A DNA stretch of 64,000 bases from Micromonospora pisi (GCF_003633685.1 NZ_RBKT01000001.1:1116001-1180000); one strand, 5' to 3'. Counted from the stretch's first letter, positions 26,884-35,556 are shown. Notes: a model not told the origin generated them from the sequence alone. Translations and numbers: made by a program.

Positions 26884-27597
26884 GTGAGCTTCACTCGCCT
26901 TGCCGGCATCGCCGGCATGGGTTTCGTCGTCATCCTCATCGTGGCGAATCTGCTGCTGACCATGGCGGGCTTTCCCACCCCGTCCGAAGCCGCGTCCCTC
27001 GACGAAATCACCACGGTCTTCGCTGCCGAATCCGGGGCACTGCGCCTGGCCTCGGCACTCCTGCCGATGGCCTGGTTGCTGGCCACGGTCTTCGCCGTCG
27101 GGGTGTGTGTCTGCCTCCGAAGCGACGAGCGGACCCGGACGAACCCGTGGTCCCTTGTCGGTCTCGCCGGAGTGCTCATGCAGTCGGTGGTATTCACCAG
27201 CGTCGAGGCCACCCGCCTCGCACTGATCTCCGCTGCCCAGGACGACGGTGGCAGCGTCGCGGGCCTCTGGGGCCTCTACACCGCCCTATTCGGCTTCAAC
27301 CAGGTCTTCCTGGCCACCGCACTCCTCGGGTTGTCCATGTTCGGCATCCGCACCGGCGCCATAGCCCGATGGCACGCCGGCACCGGCCTCCTCGCCGCCA
27401 CGCTTCTCTTCGCCACCGCGACGACCAGCCCGTACGGCGTCGGCGGCGTCAACCCACTCGCCCTACTCGGCCTCACCGGTTGGCTCCTCTGGCTGGTATG
27501 GATCGTGGCGTACAGCGTCGTCCTGATCCGACGTGCACCCAAGCTGTCCGCACCGACCAGCGAACCCGACACGTCGGTCGCACCCGCCAGCACGTAG
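26884..27597 (+). CDS. Multi-pass membrane protein (DUF4386-like)
   Basis: A 237-residue protein with six or so hydrophobic segments (GMGFVVILIVANLLLTMAGF, ALLPMAWLLATVFAVGVCVC, SLVGLAGVLMQSVVF, ALFGFNQVFLATALLGLSMF, AGTGLLAATLLFATATT, LALLGLTGWLLWLVWIVAYS). The layout resembles DUF4386-type proteins, but I am not certain of the family. GTG 26884 follows GAAGGAG. It is last in the operon with the NmrA-like gene. Confidence 0.7.
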   Translation: MSFTRLAGIAGMGFVVILIVANLLLTMAGFPTPSEAASLDEITTVFAAESGALRLASALLPMAWLLATVFAVGVCVCLRSDERTRTNPWSLVGLAGVLMQSVVFTSVEATRLALISAAQDDGGSVAGLWGLYTALFGFNQVFLATALLGLSMFGIRTGAIARWHAGTGLLAATLLFATATTSPYGVGGVNPLALLGLTGWLLWLVWIVAYSVVLIRRAPKLSAPTSEPDTSVAPAST

Positions 27598-27604
27598 CAA
27601 CACC

Positions 27605-28079
27605 AAGATCGAGCATCCGCAGATCTCGTGCCGCTGGGTCTGGTACGGCTTGCCGCGCAGGATCTGGTGGGTGATGGTGTGCGCCTCGATGGCGACGTTC
27701 GCCGGAGGCTCCCGCAGCCGTTGGAAGTAGTCGGGGTTGTCGCGGATCGCGTCGACGGTGAGGAAGAGCGTCACACCGGCACCCCCGACTCGACCAGCAG
27801 TTCCCGCGCCTCCGGCCGCTTGATCCAGCCGTCGTCGATGGTGATGAACGCCATCGGCTGGTCGGTCGGGACGCGGGAGTACCAGGGCGCGGATCCGGCG
27901 GCCGGCAGGGTCACCGGCTTCGGCGGCGGAGCCGCCGGCAACTTCGGCAGCCGGGCGGCGTAGCGGCCGACCGGGGTCGGGGTGTCGGTGGCGGTCGGCG
28001 AGGGTGTGGGAGCGTGCGTCGCGCGGGCGGCGGCCTGGTTGCCGCGCGGCGCGGGTATCGCGGCGATGAGCGCGGGCAA
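27605..28079 (-). pseudogene. Polysaccharide deacetylase (NodB-type), truncated and frameshifted
   Basis: The first part reads a Pro/Thr-rich exported linker and then PMAFITIDDGWIKRPEARELL, the NodB opening motif with its DD metal/acid residues. One frame break after SGVP near 27777 is followed by VTLFLTVDAIRDNPDYFQRL and AIEAHTITHQILRG, which holds the second motif (H-T-x-x-H). The C-terminal half of the domain and the signal peptide are lost, the latter at an IS fragment. Confidence 0.7.
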
Positions 28080-28087
28080 TCCCGTCA

Positions 28088-28227
28088 GCCCTCACACGAC
28101 CACTCCCCCGCGTTCTGCGCCAGCACCGGATCGTCACCCCGGCCACCCTGCTGGCCTGGCACCGACGCCTCATACGACGGCACTGGACCCACCCGAGACA
28201 TGCCGGTCGACCGCCGATCAACGGTGA
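28088..28227 (+). mobile_element. rve-type transposase internal fragment
   Basis: Encodes [20 protein letters not shown] followed by [14 protein letters not shown], the helix-turn-helix linker region of integrase-core transposases. It is about 45 residues, without start or end, and cuts off the polysaccharide deacetylase gene. Confidence 0.6.
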
Positions 28228-28507
28228 GTTCCGCCCCAGGGCACTACCAGCCACCCCTTGCACCCAATGAAGATCTGCGCTCGCCCCTCAGCCAACCATG
28301 CACGAGGTCGTTAGCCCGCCGTCGGGCACCAGGTCGAAACGGACCTGAGCACCCTTTCCGGAGCCGCGTCGAACTATGGGGTGGGACGCCGGTCGGGATT
28401 GATGGTGATCGACACCCGGCATGGATGTCCATTTATGCGGGCAGCGGCGCCGACCGAACGCTGGTGGAAACCTCCTCTCCGGCAGCCGGCACGGCCAGCT
28501 GTCGGGC
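28228..28507. other. Short region without a gene
   Basis: Junction between an IS fragment and the 3' end of the TrmB/LuxR gene. No supportable frame or hairpin found. Confidence 0.35.
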
Positions 28508-29476
28508 TCAGGTCAGCCAACCCTTCCTGCTCGCCTCCACACCAGCCTGGAACCGGCTGACCACAGCCAGCCGTTCGGTGAGGGCGGTCATCATCCGCTG
28601 CACACTGCGGGTGGACACGGCCAGTTTGCGTGCCGCCGAGTCGTCGGTGTGCCCGGCGGCAAGCAGCTTGAGCAGCTGCCGCTCCTGCGTCGTCAGGCCG
28701 TGGTCGTCACGTGCCGGCGCCTCACCGAACGGCCGACCCGACTCCCAGACCTGTTCGAACAGCGCGACAAGACTGGCGACCACACCCGGGCTGTGGATCT
28801 CGATCGCGCCGGCGCGGGAATCACTCGGATCGATCGGTACCAGTGCCGTCCGGCGGTCTACGATCACCAGCCGCATCGGCAGGGTTGGCACTGTCCGGCA
28901 GTGGCCACCCAGCTGGGCCATCCAGCAGGCATGCTCCAACGTGCCCGGGTCGTTGCGGAAGCTCTCCTGGTAGACATCGCGGATCGAAACGCCGCGTTCC
29001 AGGGCGAGCTGGTTCAGCGGCTTCTCCGCCTCGATGGTGTCGGGGGTCTGCGCACCGCCGCTGCTGAAGGAGATGCACTCTCGTTCGGCTTCGCGAGCCA
29101 GCTCGGCAAGCCGGTCGCGCACGGCGTCGACCCCCTCCAAGCGGATGACGACGTCCGCTGAGCCGTGGTCCTGGAATTCACCGGCGATGCTGATGATCGC
29201 CGCGCGGGTGGCCTCGATCTCTTGTTGCCGGGCTGCGATCGCGGCCTCCGCCCGCGCCAGCAGCGACATCAGGCCGGCTTGCGGACGAACGGCGCGCAGG
29301 CCTTCATCGGAGGCACGGACCAGCGCCAGGTCGATGAGCCGGTCGAGAGCCTGACGCACCATGCTCTCGGGCACGCTCAGGTGCACCGCCAACTCCGCCA
29401 CGCCCAGCCTCGGGTGGTAGAGCATGGCGCGATACACGGTTTCGTCCGTGTCTGACAAACCCAGATTGGCCAACAC
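28508..29476 (-). CDS. TrmB-like/LuxR-type regulator, divergent from a peptide gene
   Basis: A 322-residue regulator with a TrmB-style winged helix at the N-terminus (LGLSDTDETVYRAMLYHP, LAVHLSVPESMVRQALDRLI). A central domain around residues 105-250 resembles the PLD-like effector region of TrmB proteins (VRDRLAELAREAERECISFS, MRLVIVDRRTALVPID). The last 65 residues are a LuxR helix-turn-helix (GLTTQERQLLKLLAAGHTDD, then STRSVQRMMTALTERL). GTG 29476 follows GGGGAGG at 7 bp. It is divergent from a gene for a short exported peptide across 235 bp, a layout that invites a peptide-sensing role, though this is not shown. Confidence 0.82.
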   Translation of the reverse strand: MLANLGLSDTDETVYRAMLYHPRLGVAELAVHLSVPESMVRQALDRLIDLALVRASDEGLRAVRPQAGLMSLLARAEAAIAARQQEIEATRAAIISIAGEFQDHGSADVVIRLEGVDAVRDRLAELAREAERECISFSSGGAQTPDTIEAEKPLNQLALERGVSIRDVYQESFRNDPGTLEHACWMAQLGGHCRTVPTLPMRLVIVDRRTALVPIDPSDSRAGAIEIHSPGVVASLVALFEQVWESGRPFGEAPARDDHGLTTQERQLLKLLAAGHTDDSAARKLAVSTRSVQRMMTALTERLAVVSRFQAGVEASRKGWLT

Positions 29477-29711
29477 GTCACTACCTCCCCGTTTCACTGA
29501 CCGCAATTCTGCAACATCGGACGCTCGGCGCGCTGCCCCACGAAATGTTCAGGACGTCGGGCGCCTGGCGCCATTCCGCCAGGCGGAGTCGCGCCAGGTC
29601 GAAGGGGCTGACTTCGAGCTCAGACATCGAGAAGCTTGCTTCGTCGGGCTGGAGATACCGCCACGAAAACCAAATGAACCGCAACCTGCCCAAAGTGATC
29701 GGGGGAACCTA

Positions 29712-29912
29712 ATGTTCATCTCTACGAAAGGTCGGCGTGCGGTGGCCGTCCGCCGCGCGTTCATCTCCGCGGTCTTTGCGCTCGCGCTGGTCGGCATCGC
29801 ACTGGTCGACACCCTGGGCGGAGCGGGGTCCGTGACGGCGGACGGCTTCGGCTGGGGCGTGGGCACCGCCGGTGAACTGCCCGGCTTTGGCTGGGGTGGC
29901 GCGGTCCGATAG
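29712..29912 (+). CDS. Short exported Gly/Trp-rich peptide, candidate signal peptide
   Basis: A 66-residue peptide with a strong GGGGGAA upstream. Residues 1-15 are basic (KGRRAVAVRR), 16-39 are a hydrophobic signal core (FISAVFALALVGIALVD), and SVTA-DG near residue 43 is a good signal-peptidase site. The remaining 23 residues repeat GFGWG twice (at 45-49 and 58-62) and end GGAVR. It contains no Cys, so it is not a disulphide-rich bacteriocin. The next gene starts on the last base of its stop codon, so they are co-expressed. It may be a secreted signal or a ribosomally made, modified peptide; no maturation enzyme is seen. Confidence 0.6.
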   Translation: MFISTKGRRAVAVRRAFISAVFALALVGIALVDTLGGAGSVTADGFGWGVGTAGELPGFGWGGAVR

Positions 29913-30172
29913 TGCATCTGTCCACAGCTCGAATCGCCCCGCTCAGGGGACGGGTGGACCTGGACCCGAATCTGGTGCTCCGTCTGCTTTGGCGCAATCG
30001 TTTGAACATCCACCGGGTCGAGCACATTCGAGTCAGGGCCGGCCCGGAATGTCTCCTCATCGCGATTTTCACTGTCAGCGCCGATCAATCGGAGGCTGAC
30101 GAGGTAGCTCGTCGGCTCATCAATTCCACCATTACCCGTACGCCCGAACTGCGCCTCTGGCGCCTTCTCTGA
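29912..30172 (+). CDS. Small soluble protein between peptide and M23 genes
   Basis: An 86-residue basic protein with no signal or membrane segment. GTG 29912 overlaps the peptide gene stop (TAGTG), so translation is coupled. The second half (CLLIAIFTVSADQSEADEVA, RRLINSTITRTPEL) looks like a beta-alpha unit. I do not recognise it. Its position suggests it acts with the peptide or the peptidase that follows 10 bp later. Confidence 0.5.
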   Translation: MHLSTARIAPLRGRVDLDPNLVLRLLWRNRLNIHRVEHIRVRAGPECLLIAIFTVSADQSEADEVARRLINSTITRTPELRLWRLL

Positions 30173-30182
30173 TAGGAGATCC

Positions 30183-31736
30183 GTGAACCACGCGAGAATC
30201 CGTCACATGGTGACGGCAACCCTGCTTCGAAGTCGAGCCGTCATTACGACCGCGATGGCTGCGCTGGCGCTGCTGACCTCTGCCGCTCTGGTCACCATTG
30301 ATGCGGACGAGGCCAAGGCTGCCGGCCCTCGTCCGCTGTTCCAACTGCCGTTCCCCTGTAACGAGTCGTGGCGGCTGCAGACCTACGTGGGGCACGACGA
30401 CTACGACATCGACATGTTTCCCACCAGCGGCTCGACGTCGGGCCGACCGATCGTCGCCTCGTACAGCGGGACGGTGGCGTCGTCCGGTTACGACAGCGGC
30501 GGAGGGAATTACGTACGGATCGACCACGGCAACGGTTGGCAGACTCGCTACCTGCACATGCTGGAGCCGGCGATCGTGTCGACCGGGCAGAGCGTGACGA
30601 TTGGCCAGCAGCTCGGCAAGGTCGGCAGCACCGGCAGCTCATCCGCCCCGCATCTGCACTACGAGCAGTTGCGCGACGGCGCCAAGATCGAGTCGTGGTT
30701 CAACGGAGTACCGTCCGGTATCACCACCGACGGTTCACCCGCCGGCGAACCGCTGTCGCCCGCGGTGACCGTTGTCAGCAGGAACTGCGGCGGCGCCGTA
30801 AGCCGAACGTTGGGTGACTACGACCGGGACGGGTACAGCGATCTGGCGTTGTACCGGCAGAACAGCCAGACCGGTTCGACCTGGTGGGTTCAGAGTGGCC
30901 GTACGAACACCAACCTGATCGCCGACCACAAGTACGGCGGTAGCGCCGACATCCCCGCACCAGGCGACTACAACGGCGACGGGGTGACCGATCTGGCACT
31001 GTTCCGTCCGGACTGCACCAACGGATCCACCTGGTGGATCCAGAACGGCGCCACCGGCAACCAAATCCTCGCCGGGCTCAAGTTCGGCGGCTGCGCCGAC
31101 ATCCCCGCACCAGGCGACTACAACGCCGACGGCGCCACCGACCTCGCCCTCTTCCGCCAGGACTGCACCAACGGATCCGCCTGGAACATCTACAGCACCC
31201 ACACCAACACCCACCTACGCTCCGGGCTCAAGTTCGGCGGCTGCGCCGACATCCCCGCACCAGGCGACTACAACGCCGACGGCGCCACCGACCTCGCCCT
31301 CTTCCGCCAGGACTGCACCAACGGATCCGCCTGGAACATCTACAGCACCCACACCAACACCCACCTACGCTCCGGGCTCAAGTTCGGCGGCTGCGCCGAC
31401 ATCCCCGCACCAGGCGACTACAACGCCGACGGCGCCACCGACCTCGCCCTCTTCCGCCAGGACTGCACCAACGGATCCGCCTGGAACATCTACAGCACCC
31501 ACACCAACACCCACCTACGCTCCGGGCTCAAATACGGTGGCTGCGCCGACATCCCCGCACCAGGCGACTACAACGCCGACGGCGCCACCGACCTCGCCCT
31601 CTTCCGCCAGGACTGCACCAACGGATCCGCCTGGAACATCTACAGCACCCACACCAACACCCACCTGCACTCCGGCACCCGATACGGCGGCTGCGCCGAC
31701 ATCCCCGCCGCCAGCAACCCCGCCACCACCGCCTGA
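30183..31736 (+). CDS. Secreted M23 metallopeptidase with VCBS/FG-GAP-type tandem repeats
   Basis: A 517-residue exported protein. GTG 30183 follows AGGAG. The signal peptide spans residues 1-47 (VITTAMAALALLTSAALVTI, AKA cleavage). The M23/LytM zinc site has His71 and Asp77 in GHDDYDID and the HxH at 157-159 (APHLHYEQ), so it should cut peptidoglycan cross-links or a peptide substrate. From about residue 205 come six repeats of the form GDYNADGATDLALFRQ, calcium-binding FG-GAP/VCBS-type units; four are nearly identical 50-residue repeats. It ends in a Pro/Thr-rich tail and is followed by a terminator hairpin. It is the third gene after the exported peptide. Confidence 0.87.
   Translation: MNHARIRHMVTATLLRSRAVITTAMAALALLTSAALVTIDADEAKAAGPRPLFQLPFPCNESWRLQTYVGHDDYDIDMFPTSGSTSGRPIVASYSGTVASSGYDSGGGNYVRIDHGNGWQTRYLHMLEPAIVSTGQSVTIGQQLGKVGSTGSSSAPHLHYEQLRDGAKIESWFNGVPSGITTDGSPAGEPLSPAVTVVSRNCGGAVSRTLGDYDRDGYSDLALYRQNSQTGSTWWVQSGRTNTNLIADHKYGGSADIPAPGDYNGDGVTDLALFRPDCTNGSTWWIQNGATGNQILAGLKFGGCADIPAPGDYNADGATDLALFRQDCTNGSAWNIYSTHTNTHLRSGLKFGGCADIPAPGDYNADGATDLALFRQDCTNGSAWNIYSTHTNTHLRSGLKFGGCADIPAPGDYNADGATDLALFRQDCTNGSAWNIYSTHTNTHLRSGLKYGGCADIPAPGDYNADGATDLALFRQDCTNGSAWNIYSTHTNTHLHSGTRYGGCADIPAASNPATTA
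31081..31680 (+). repeat. Four near-identical 150-bp tandem repeats in the M23 gene
   Basis: Units start at 31081, 31231, 31381 and 31531, each beginning AGTTCGGCGGCTGCGCC (or a close variant) and encoding 50 residues in frame. The middle units appear identical at the DNA level and the outer ones differ by a few bases, showing recent expansion or gene conversion. Confidence 0.9.
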
Positions 31737-31743
31737 CCCACCA

Positions 31744-31787
31744 CCACCGGATTGACGCTGGCTATCTGGCCCGCGTCAATCCGGTGG
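31744..31787 (+). terminator. Terminator hairpin of the M23 operon
   Basis: Perfect 15-bp arms CCACCGGATTGACGC and complement, 14-nt loop, starting 7 bp after the stop codon. Confidence 0.75.
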
Positions 31788-31995
31788 ACAGGCGCGATCC
31801 GGGCATGCGCAGAGATTGCCCGACGGGTAACGGACATCTGTCCTCGAAGCCGTGACCAGACGATCATCTGAATTCGTTAAGCAGGGGCCAGCCCGAACGG
31901 CTTTCCGTCGACCGGCGCTGCATCACGAGGATGTGGTGCAGTGCTGCCAGCTCCACGGCCGACCACGGCTGTCCCGACCGGGGCTGTCTCGCTAA

Positions 31996-32213
31996 CGGCT
32001 CTGGTTCACTTTCGGTGGTGACATTCCGTAACGGTATCGTCCACGTCCGCGCGAGCCTCTGACGCTGGCACTTTAGTGCTGATCGGTCTCCGTCTGGCTG
32101 TCACAACCATGATCCGCTACACCTTTTACTCTGACTGCACCAATTTGGACAGCGGTGCTGCTCAGGCAGATGCGCTGCTACTCCCAGCTACCACCGAAAG
32201 TGAGCCAGAGCCG
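31996..32213. mobile_element. 218-bp inverted-repeat element (possible MITE)
   Basis: CGGCTCTGGTTCACTTTCGG at 31996 continues for 24 bp and pairs with a copy at 32190-32213 with one mismatch, in inverted orientation. The 170 bp between them are non-coding. The right arm touches an IS5-type transposase fragment, so the element may be a deletion derivative of that IS or its passenger. Confidence 0.45.
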
Positions 32214-32670
32214 AAATCGACACACTCCCAGCGCGTACGGATCGCAAATCGTGGCGGTTTCCGGTCTCGTGTGGCGTTCGGACCTGCCGACAGCGGGCCC
32301 CCGCCCGGACGTGCATCGCGTCCACACTCGCCCGCGACCAGTCGATCTGACCGGCCGCGCCGAGCACGTCCAGCATCGCCTCGTGCAGCGCCCGCATCAC
32401 GCCGTGCTCGACCCACTCGGCGAACCGGCGATGCGCCGTCGCGCGAGAGATCGGGAACGACTCCGGGAGCGCGTCCCAGGCGCAGCCGGTCTGCAACACG
32501 TACGTGATCGCCGCGAGGGCGACCCGGTCATCGATCCGGTTCCGTCCGCCACCTTGATGCCGTTTCGGGTGCTCGGGCAACAACGGCTGCGCGAGATGCC
32601 ACAACGACTCCGCGCAGTACTTCTCCACGTCACCCACACCCGTACAACGAACGATGTTGCACCACAACAC
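32214..32670 (-). pseudogene. IS5-family transposase, N-terminal part only
   Basis: Reads [20 protein letters not shown], then TGCAWDALPESFPISRATAHRRF and QIDWSRASVDAMHVRAG, the DUF4096 and first catalytic Asp regions of IS5-type transposases. After AMHVRAG the sequence leaves the family, so about the last half is missing. Confidence 0.75.
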
Positions 32671-33702
32671 GCCCAAACGAGATGCGGTCTTAGCCTGGAC
32701 CTTCCCGTGGTCGACCCGGCACCGACCCCGGACCGGTACGTGGTGCGGACGCGCGGTGGGCGAGCCCATGACGAGACCGACGCGGCTGGTGCTCTCCGGC
32801 TCGTGCTGGCCGGACTGCCAGGCTGAGTGGCTGTGGGGTTCCGAAACCCTGTCACCGGCGCTGACCTGGTCGGACGTGTTGCCTTGCGGCGGCACCGGCG
32901 ACGATCGTTACCTTGTGTCGCCACGTTTGCTCTACCTCGTGTTCTGCCGGATCACCGGCTGGCTCGCCCTCCTCACCCGGACCACCGCAGCCAAAAATGT
33001 GGAAATCTTGGTGCTCCGTCACGAGAACGCGATCCTGCGACGGCGGAACCCCGCCCCACGCCTGGACTGGGCCGACCGTGCCGTCCTCGCCGCCCTGATC
33101 AAGCTCCTACCCCGAGCATTGAAGCTGCACCGGCTCGTCACCCCAGCCACAGTCCTACGCTGGCATCGACGCTTGGTCGCCCGCCACTGGACCTACCCGA
33201 ACCGAACCGGGCGCCCACCGATCGACCCGACCGTTGCCGACCTGGTTCAGCGGATGGCCCGTGACAATCCCGGCTGGGGATACCAACGCATCCAAGGCGA
33301 ACTACTCGGCCTCGGCCACCGCGTCGGAACCTCCACGATCCGCCGGATCCTCAAACGTCTGCGCATACCGCCAACGCCGGTACGCCGCGACCACACCACC
33401 TGGCGCCAATTCCTCCACGCCCAGGCGTCGACGATCCTCGCCTGCGACTTCTTCCACGTAGACTGCGCGCTCACTCTCCAACGCCTGTACGTGTTCTTCG
33501 TCCTGGAAGTCGGCAGCCGGTACGTGCACATCCTCGGCGTCACCGCTCACCCCGACGGACCCTGGACCACGCAGCAAGCCCGCAATCTACTCTTGGAACT
33601 CGGCGACCGCGCCAGCGACTTCAAGTTGCTGATTGGGCCTGACCCGGTTTGACGGACATCCCAGCTCAGGGGGCTGTGGGCCCTCTCGGGAGGATGTTCA
33701 TC

Positions 33703-34014
33703 ATGGAAGGCATGGGGAAGAAGCCGCGCCGGCCGCGTAGGGCGTTCACGCCGGAGTTCAAGGCGGAGATCGTTGAGGTGTGTCGGCGGGGTGACCGCAC
33801 GGTTGGTCAGGTCGCGAAGGACTTCGACCTGACCGAGACCGCGGTCCGAGACTGGGTCAAACAGGCTGATATCGACTCCGGCGTCCGGTCGGACGGGCTC
33901 ACCAGCGTGGAGCGGGAAGAACTTGCCCGGCTGCGGCAGGAGAACCGCCGGCTGCGTGAGGACGTTGACATTTTGAAACGGGCCACGGCTTTCTTCGCGA
34001 AGGAGACCCGGTGA
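33703..34014 (+). CDS. IS3 OrfA, transposase HTH subunit
   Basis: A 103-residue protein with the IS3 OrfA helix-turn-helix (FTPEFKAEIVEVCRRGDRT, AKDFDLTETAVRDWVKQAD) and a C-terminal leucine-zipper-like region (LARLRQENRRLREDVDILKR). It overlaps OrfB by 4 bp (GTGA) as in many IS3 elements. The start is one of several close ATGs; ATG 33703 gives the best spacing to GGGAGG. Confidence 0.88.
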   Translation: MEGMGKKPRRPRRAFTPEFKAEIVEVCRRGDRTVGQVAKDFDLTETAVRDWVKQADIDSGVRSDGLTSVEREELARLRQENRRLREDVDILKRATAFFAKETR

Positions 34015-34910
34015 ACGTGTACCCGTTCATCGAGGCGGAGCAAGCGCGGCAGGACGGGAACGTGAGACGTGCCTGTGAACTGCTGAAGGTCTCCCGGTCC
34101 GCCTACTACCAACACCGCACCACCGTCCCGTCGACCCGTGAGCGGGTCGACGCCGACCTGACCGTACGGATCGGCCGGATCCACGAGGCGTCGGCTGGCA
34201 CCTACGGTTCCCCGAGGGTGCACGCCGAGCTTTACGCCCAGGGCCGGCGGCACTCCCGTAAACGGATCGCCCGGCTGATGCGCACCGCCGGTATGTGCGG
34301 CAGGACACCGAAACGGTGGCGTACCACCACGGTGCCCGACCCGACCGTGACACCACTACCGGACCTGATCGGACGGGACTTCACCACCAACCCGGACCAG
34401 GTCGACGCCCGCTGGTGCGGCGACATCACGTACATCAACACGTGGGAGGGCTGGTTGTACCTGGCCACGGTCATCGATCTGGCCTCTCGCCGGGTCGTCG
34501 GCTGGGCCACCGCCGATCACCTGCGCACCGACCTGCCCGCCCAGGCGTTGTCCAACGCGGTCGTGTCCCGGCGTCCGACCGGGCCGGTGATCTTTCACAG
34601 CGATAGAGGTTGTCAATACACGAGTGCCCAGTACACGCGCCTCGCCCAGCGGCACAACGTCCGTCTCTCGGTCGGGCGTAAGGGCCAGTGCTGGGACAAC
34701 GCTGTCGCTGAATCGTTCTTCGCCACCATCAAGACCGAACTACTCGACCGGCGGGCCTGGCCAACCAGAGCCGCCGCCCGCACGGCGATATTCACCTGGA
34801 TTGAAGGGTGGTACAACACCCGACGCCGGCACTCCACCCTCGGCTACCTCAGCCCCGCCGCCTACGAGGCCACCGCCTACACGAGCAGGTCATTCAGCAA
34901 GGTAGCGTGA
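34011..34910 (+). CDS. IS3 OrfB, DDE integrase-core transposase
   Basis: A 299-residue catalytic subunit with an HTH_21-like start (ACELLKVSRSAYYQHR) and the rve core: WCGDITYINTWEGWLYLATV (first Asp), HSDRGCQYTS (second Asp) and CWDNAVAESFFATIKTEL (Glu), then the YNTRRRHSTLGYLSPAAYE tail. Complete length. Start GTG overlaps the OrfA stop; translation is probably coupled or by frameshift. Confidence 0.92.
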   Translation: MNVYPFIEAEQARQDGNVRRACELLKVSRSAYYQHRTTVPSTRERVDADLTVRIGRIHEASAGTYGSPRVHAELYAQGRRHSRKRIARLMRTAGMCGRTPKRWRTTTVPDPTVTPLPDLIGRDFTTNPDQVDARWCGDITYINTWEGWLYLATVIDLASRRVVGWATADHLRTDLPAQALSNAVVSRRPTGPVIFHSDRGCQYTSAQYTRLAQRHNVRLSVGRKGQCWDNAVAESFFATIKTELLDRRAWPTRAAARTAIFTWIEGWYNTRRRHSTLGYLSPAAYEATAYTSRSFSKVA

Positions 34911-35347
34911 GATCAACTTATCGACCCTGTCCGTCGAATCGGGTCAAGCCCATGATCCGGGACAGGGCAGGGCAGTTCACCTCCGCCTTCGACGCCGTCC
35001 TGGCCGACGCCGGCATCACCGCGTGCAAGATCCCACCGCGGAGCCCGCGAGCCAACGCCTACGCGGAACGGTTCGTCGGCACCGTCCGCCGCGAAGTCAC
35101 TAACCGCATGCTCATCCTCGGCGAACAGCACCTACGTCGAACACTCGATCGATACACCCACCACTACAACCGGCGACGACCGCATCGGGCACTGCAGCTG
35201 CAGCCTCCACGCTCCGACCGTCCCGTCGTCGACCTTGCCCACGAGCGGATCAAACGCCGGCCCGTCCTCGGCGGGCTCATCAACGAGTACGAACGAGCCG
35301 CATAAAAGCCCAGCTCAACCACAGTGTCAGGCTTTTGGAACCCCACA

Positions 35348-35483
35348 GGTTGCGGCGGAAGGTTTGAGCGCGAGCGAGGTCGCCCAGGTGCTCGGCTGCA
35401 CCGCCACCACGGTGCGGGTACGCCTGCACCGGGCCCGCGCCCGGTTCGCCCGCGAACTGGCCGCCGAGGGCCTGGAGGTGTAA
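35348..35483 (+). pseudogene. ECF-type sigma factor, region 4 tail only
   Basis: The frame VAAEGLSASEVAQVLGCTATTV then RVRLHRARARFARELAAEG is the sigma-70 region 4 helix-turn-helix and C-terminus of an ECF sigma factor. The 5' portion is absent: left of the outer IS there is only unrelated IS5 DNA. The partner gene follows 73 bp later. Confidence 0.8.
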
Positions 35484-35556
35484 CGCCGTCGCGCGGCCGG
35501 ACATGAACAGGTATCGAACGCGACGGACGCCGCGGCCGCTAGGGAGATGACATTCG

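Larger units (their letters stand above)
33634..34952 (+). mobile_element. IS3-family element with TGAT target duplication
   Basis: Inverted ends TGGGCCTGACCCGGTTTGAC and the complement of TGGGCTTGACCCGATTCGAC, 25 bp with three mismatches. The 4-bp TGAT is present on both sides (33630-33633, 34953-34956). OrfA and OrfB are both intact, so this may be an active copy. Confidence 0.92.
32915..35305 (+). pseudogene. Integrase-core transposase split by IS3
   Basis: The 5' part (32915-33633, GTG start, [20 protein letters not shown]) carries the HTH and first Asp (LACDFFHVD) as far as LLI. The IS3 lies at 33634-34952. The 3' part resumes at RDRAGQFTSAFDAVLADAG and contains the Glu (YAERFVGTVRREV) and the tail GLINEYERAA ending at 35305. 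Before insertion the gene was intact. Confidence 0.85.
32832..35347 (+). mobile_element. rve-type IS interrupted by an IS3 element
   Basis: Termini TGTGGGGTTCCGAAACCCTG (32832) and the complement of TGTGGGGTTCCAAAAGCCTG (ending 35347) are inverted repeats. Without the 1323 bp that the inner IS3 and its target duplication add, the element is 1193 bp, the expected length. Its right end lies directly inside the tail of a sigma factor gene. Confidence 0.85.

Noticed and set aside
31081-31680. Possible CRISPR-like array
   Set aside because: The 150-bp units are contiguous, coding and in frame; there are no spacers and no cas genes.
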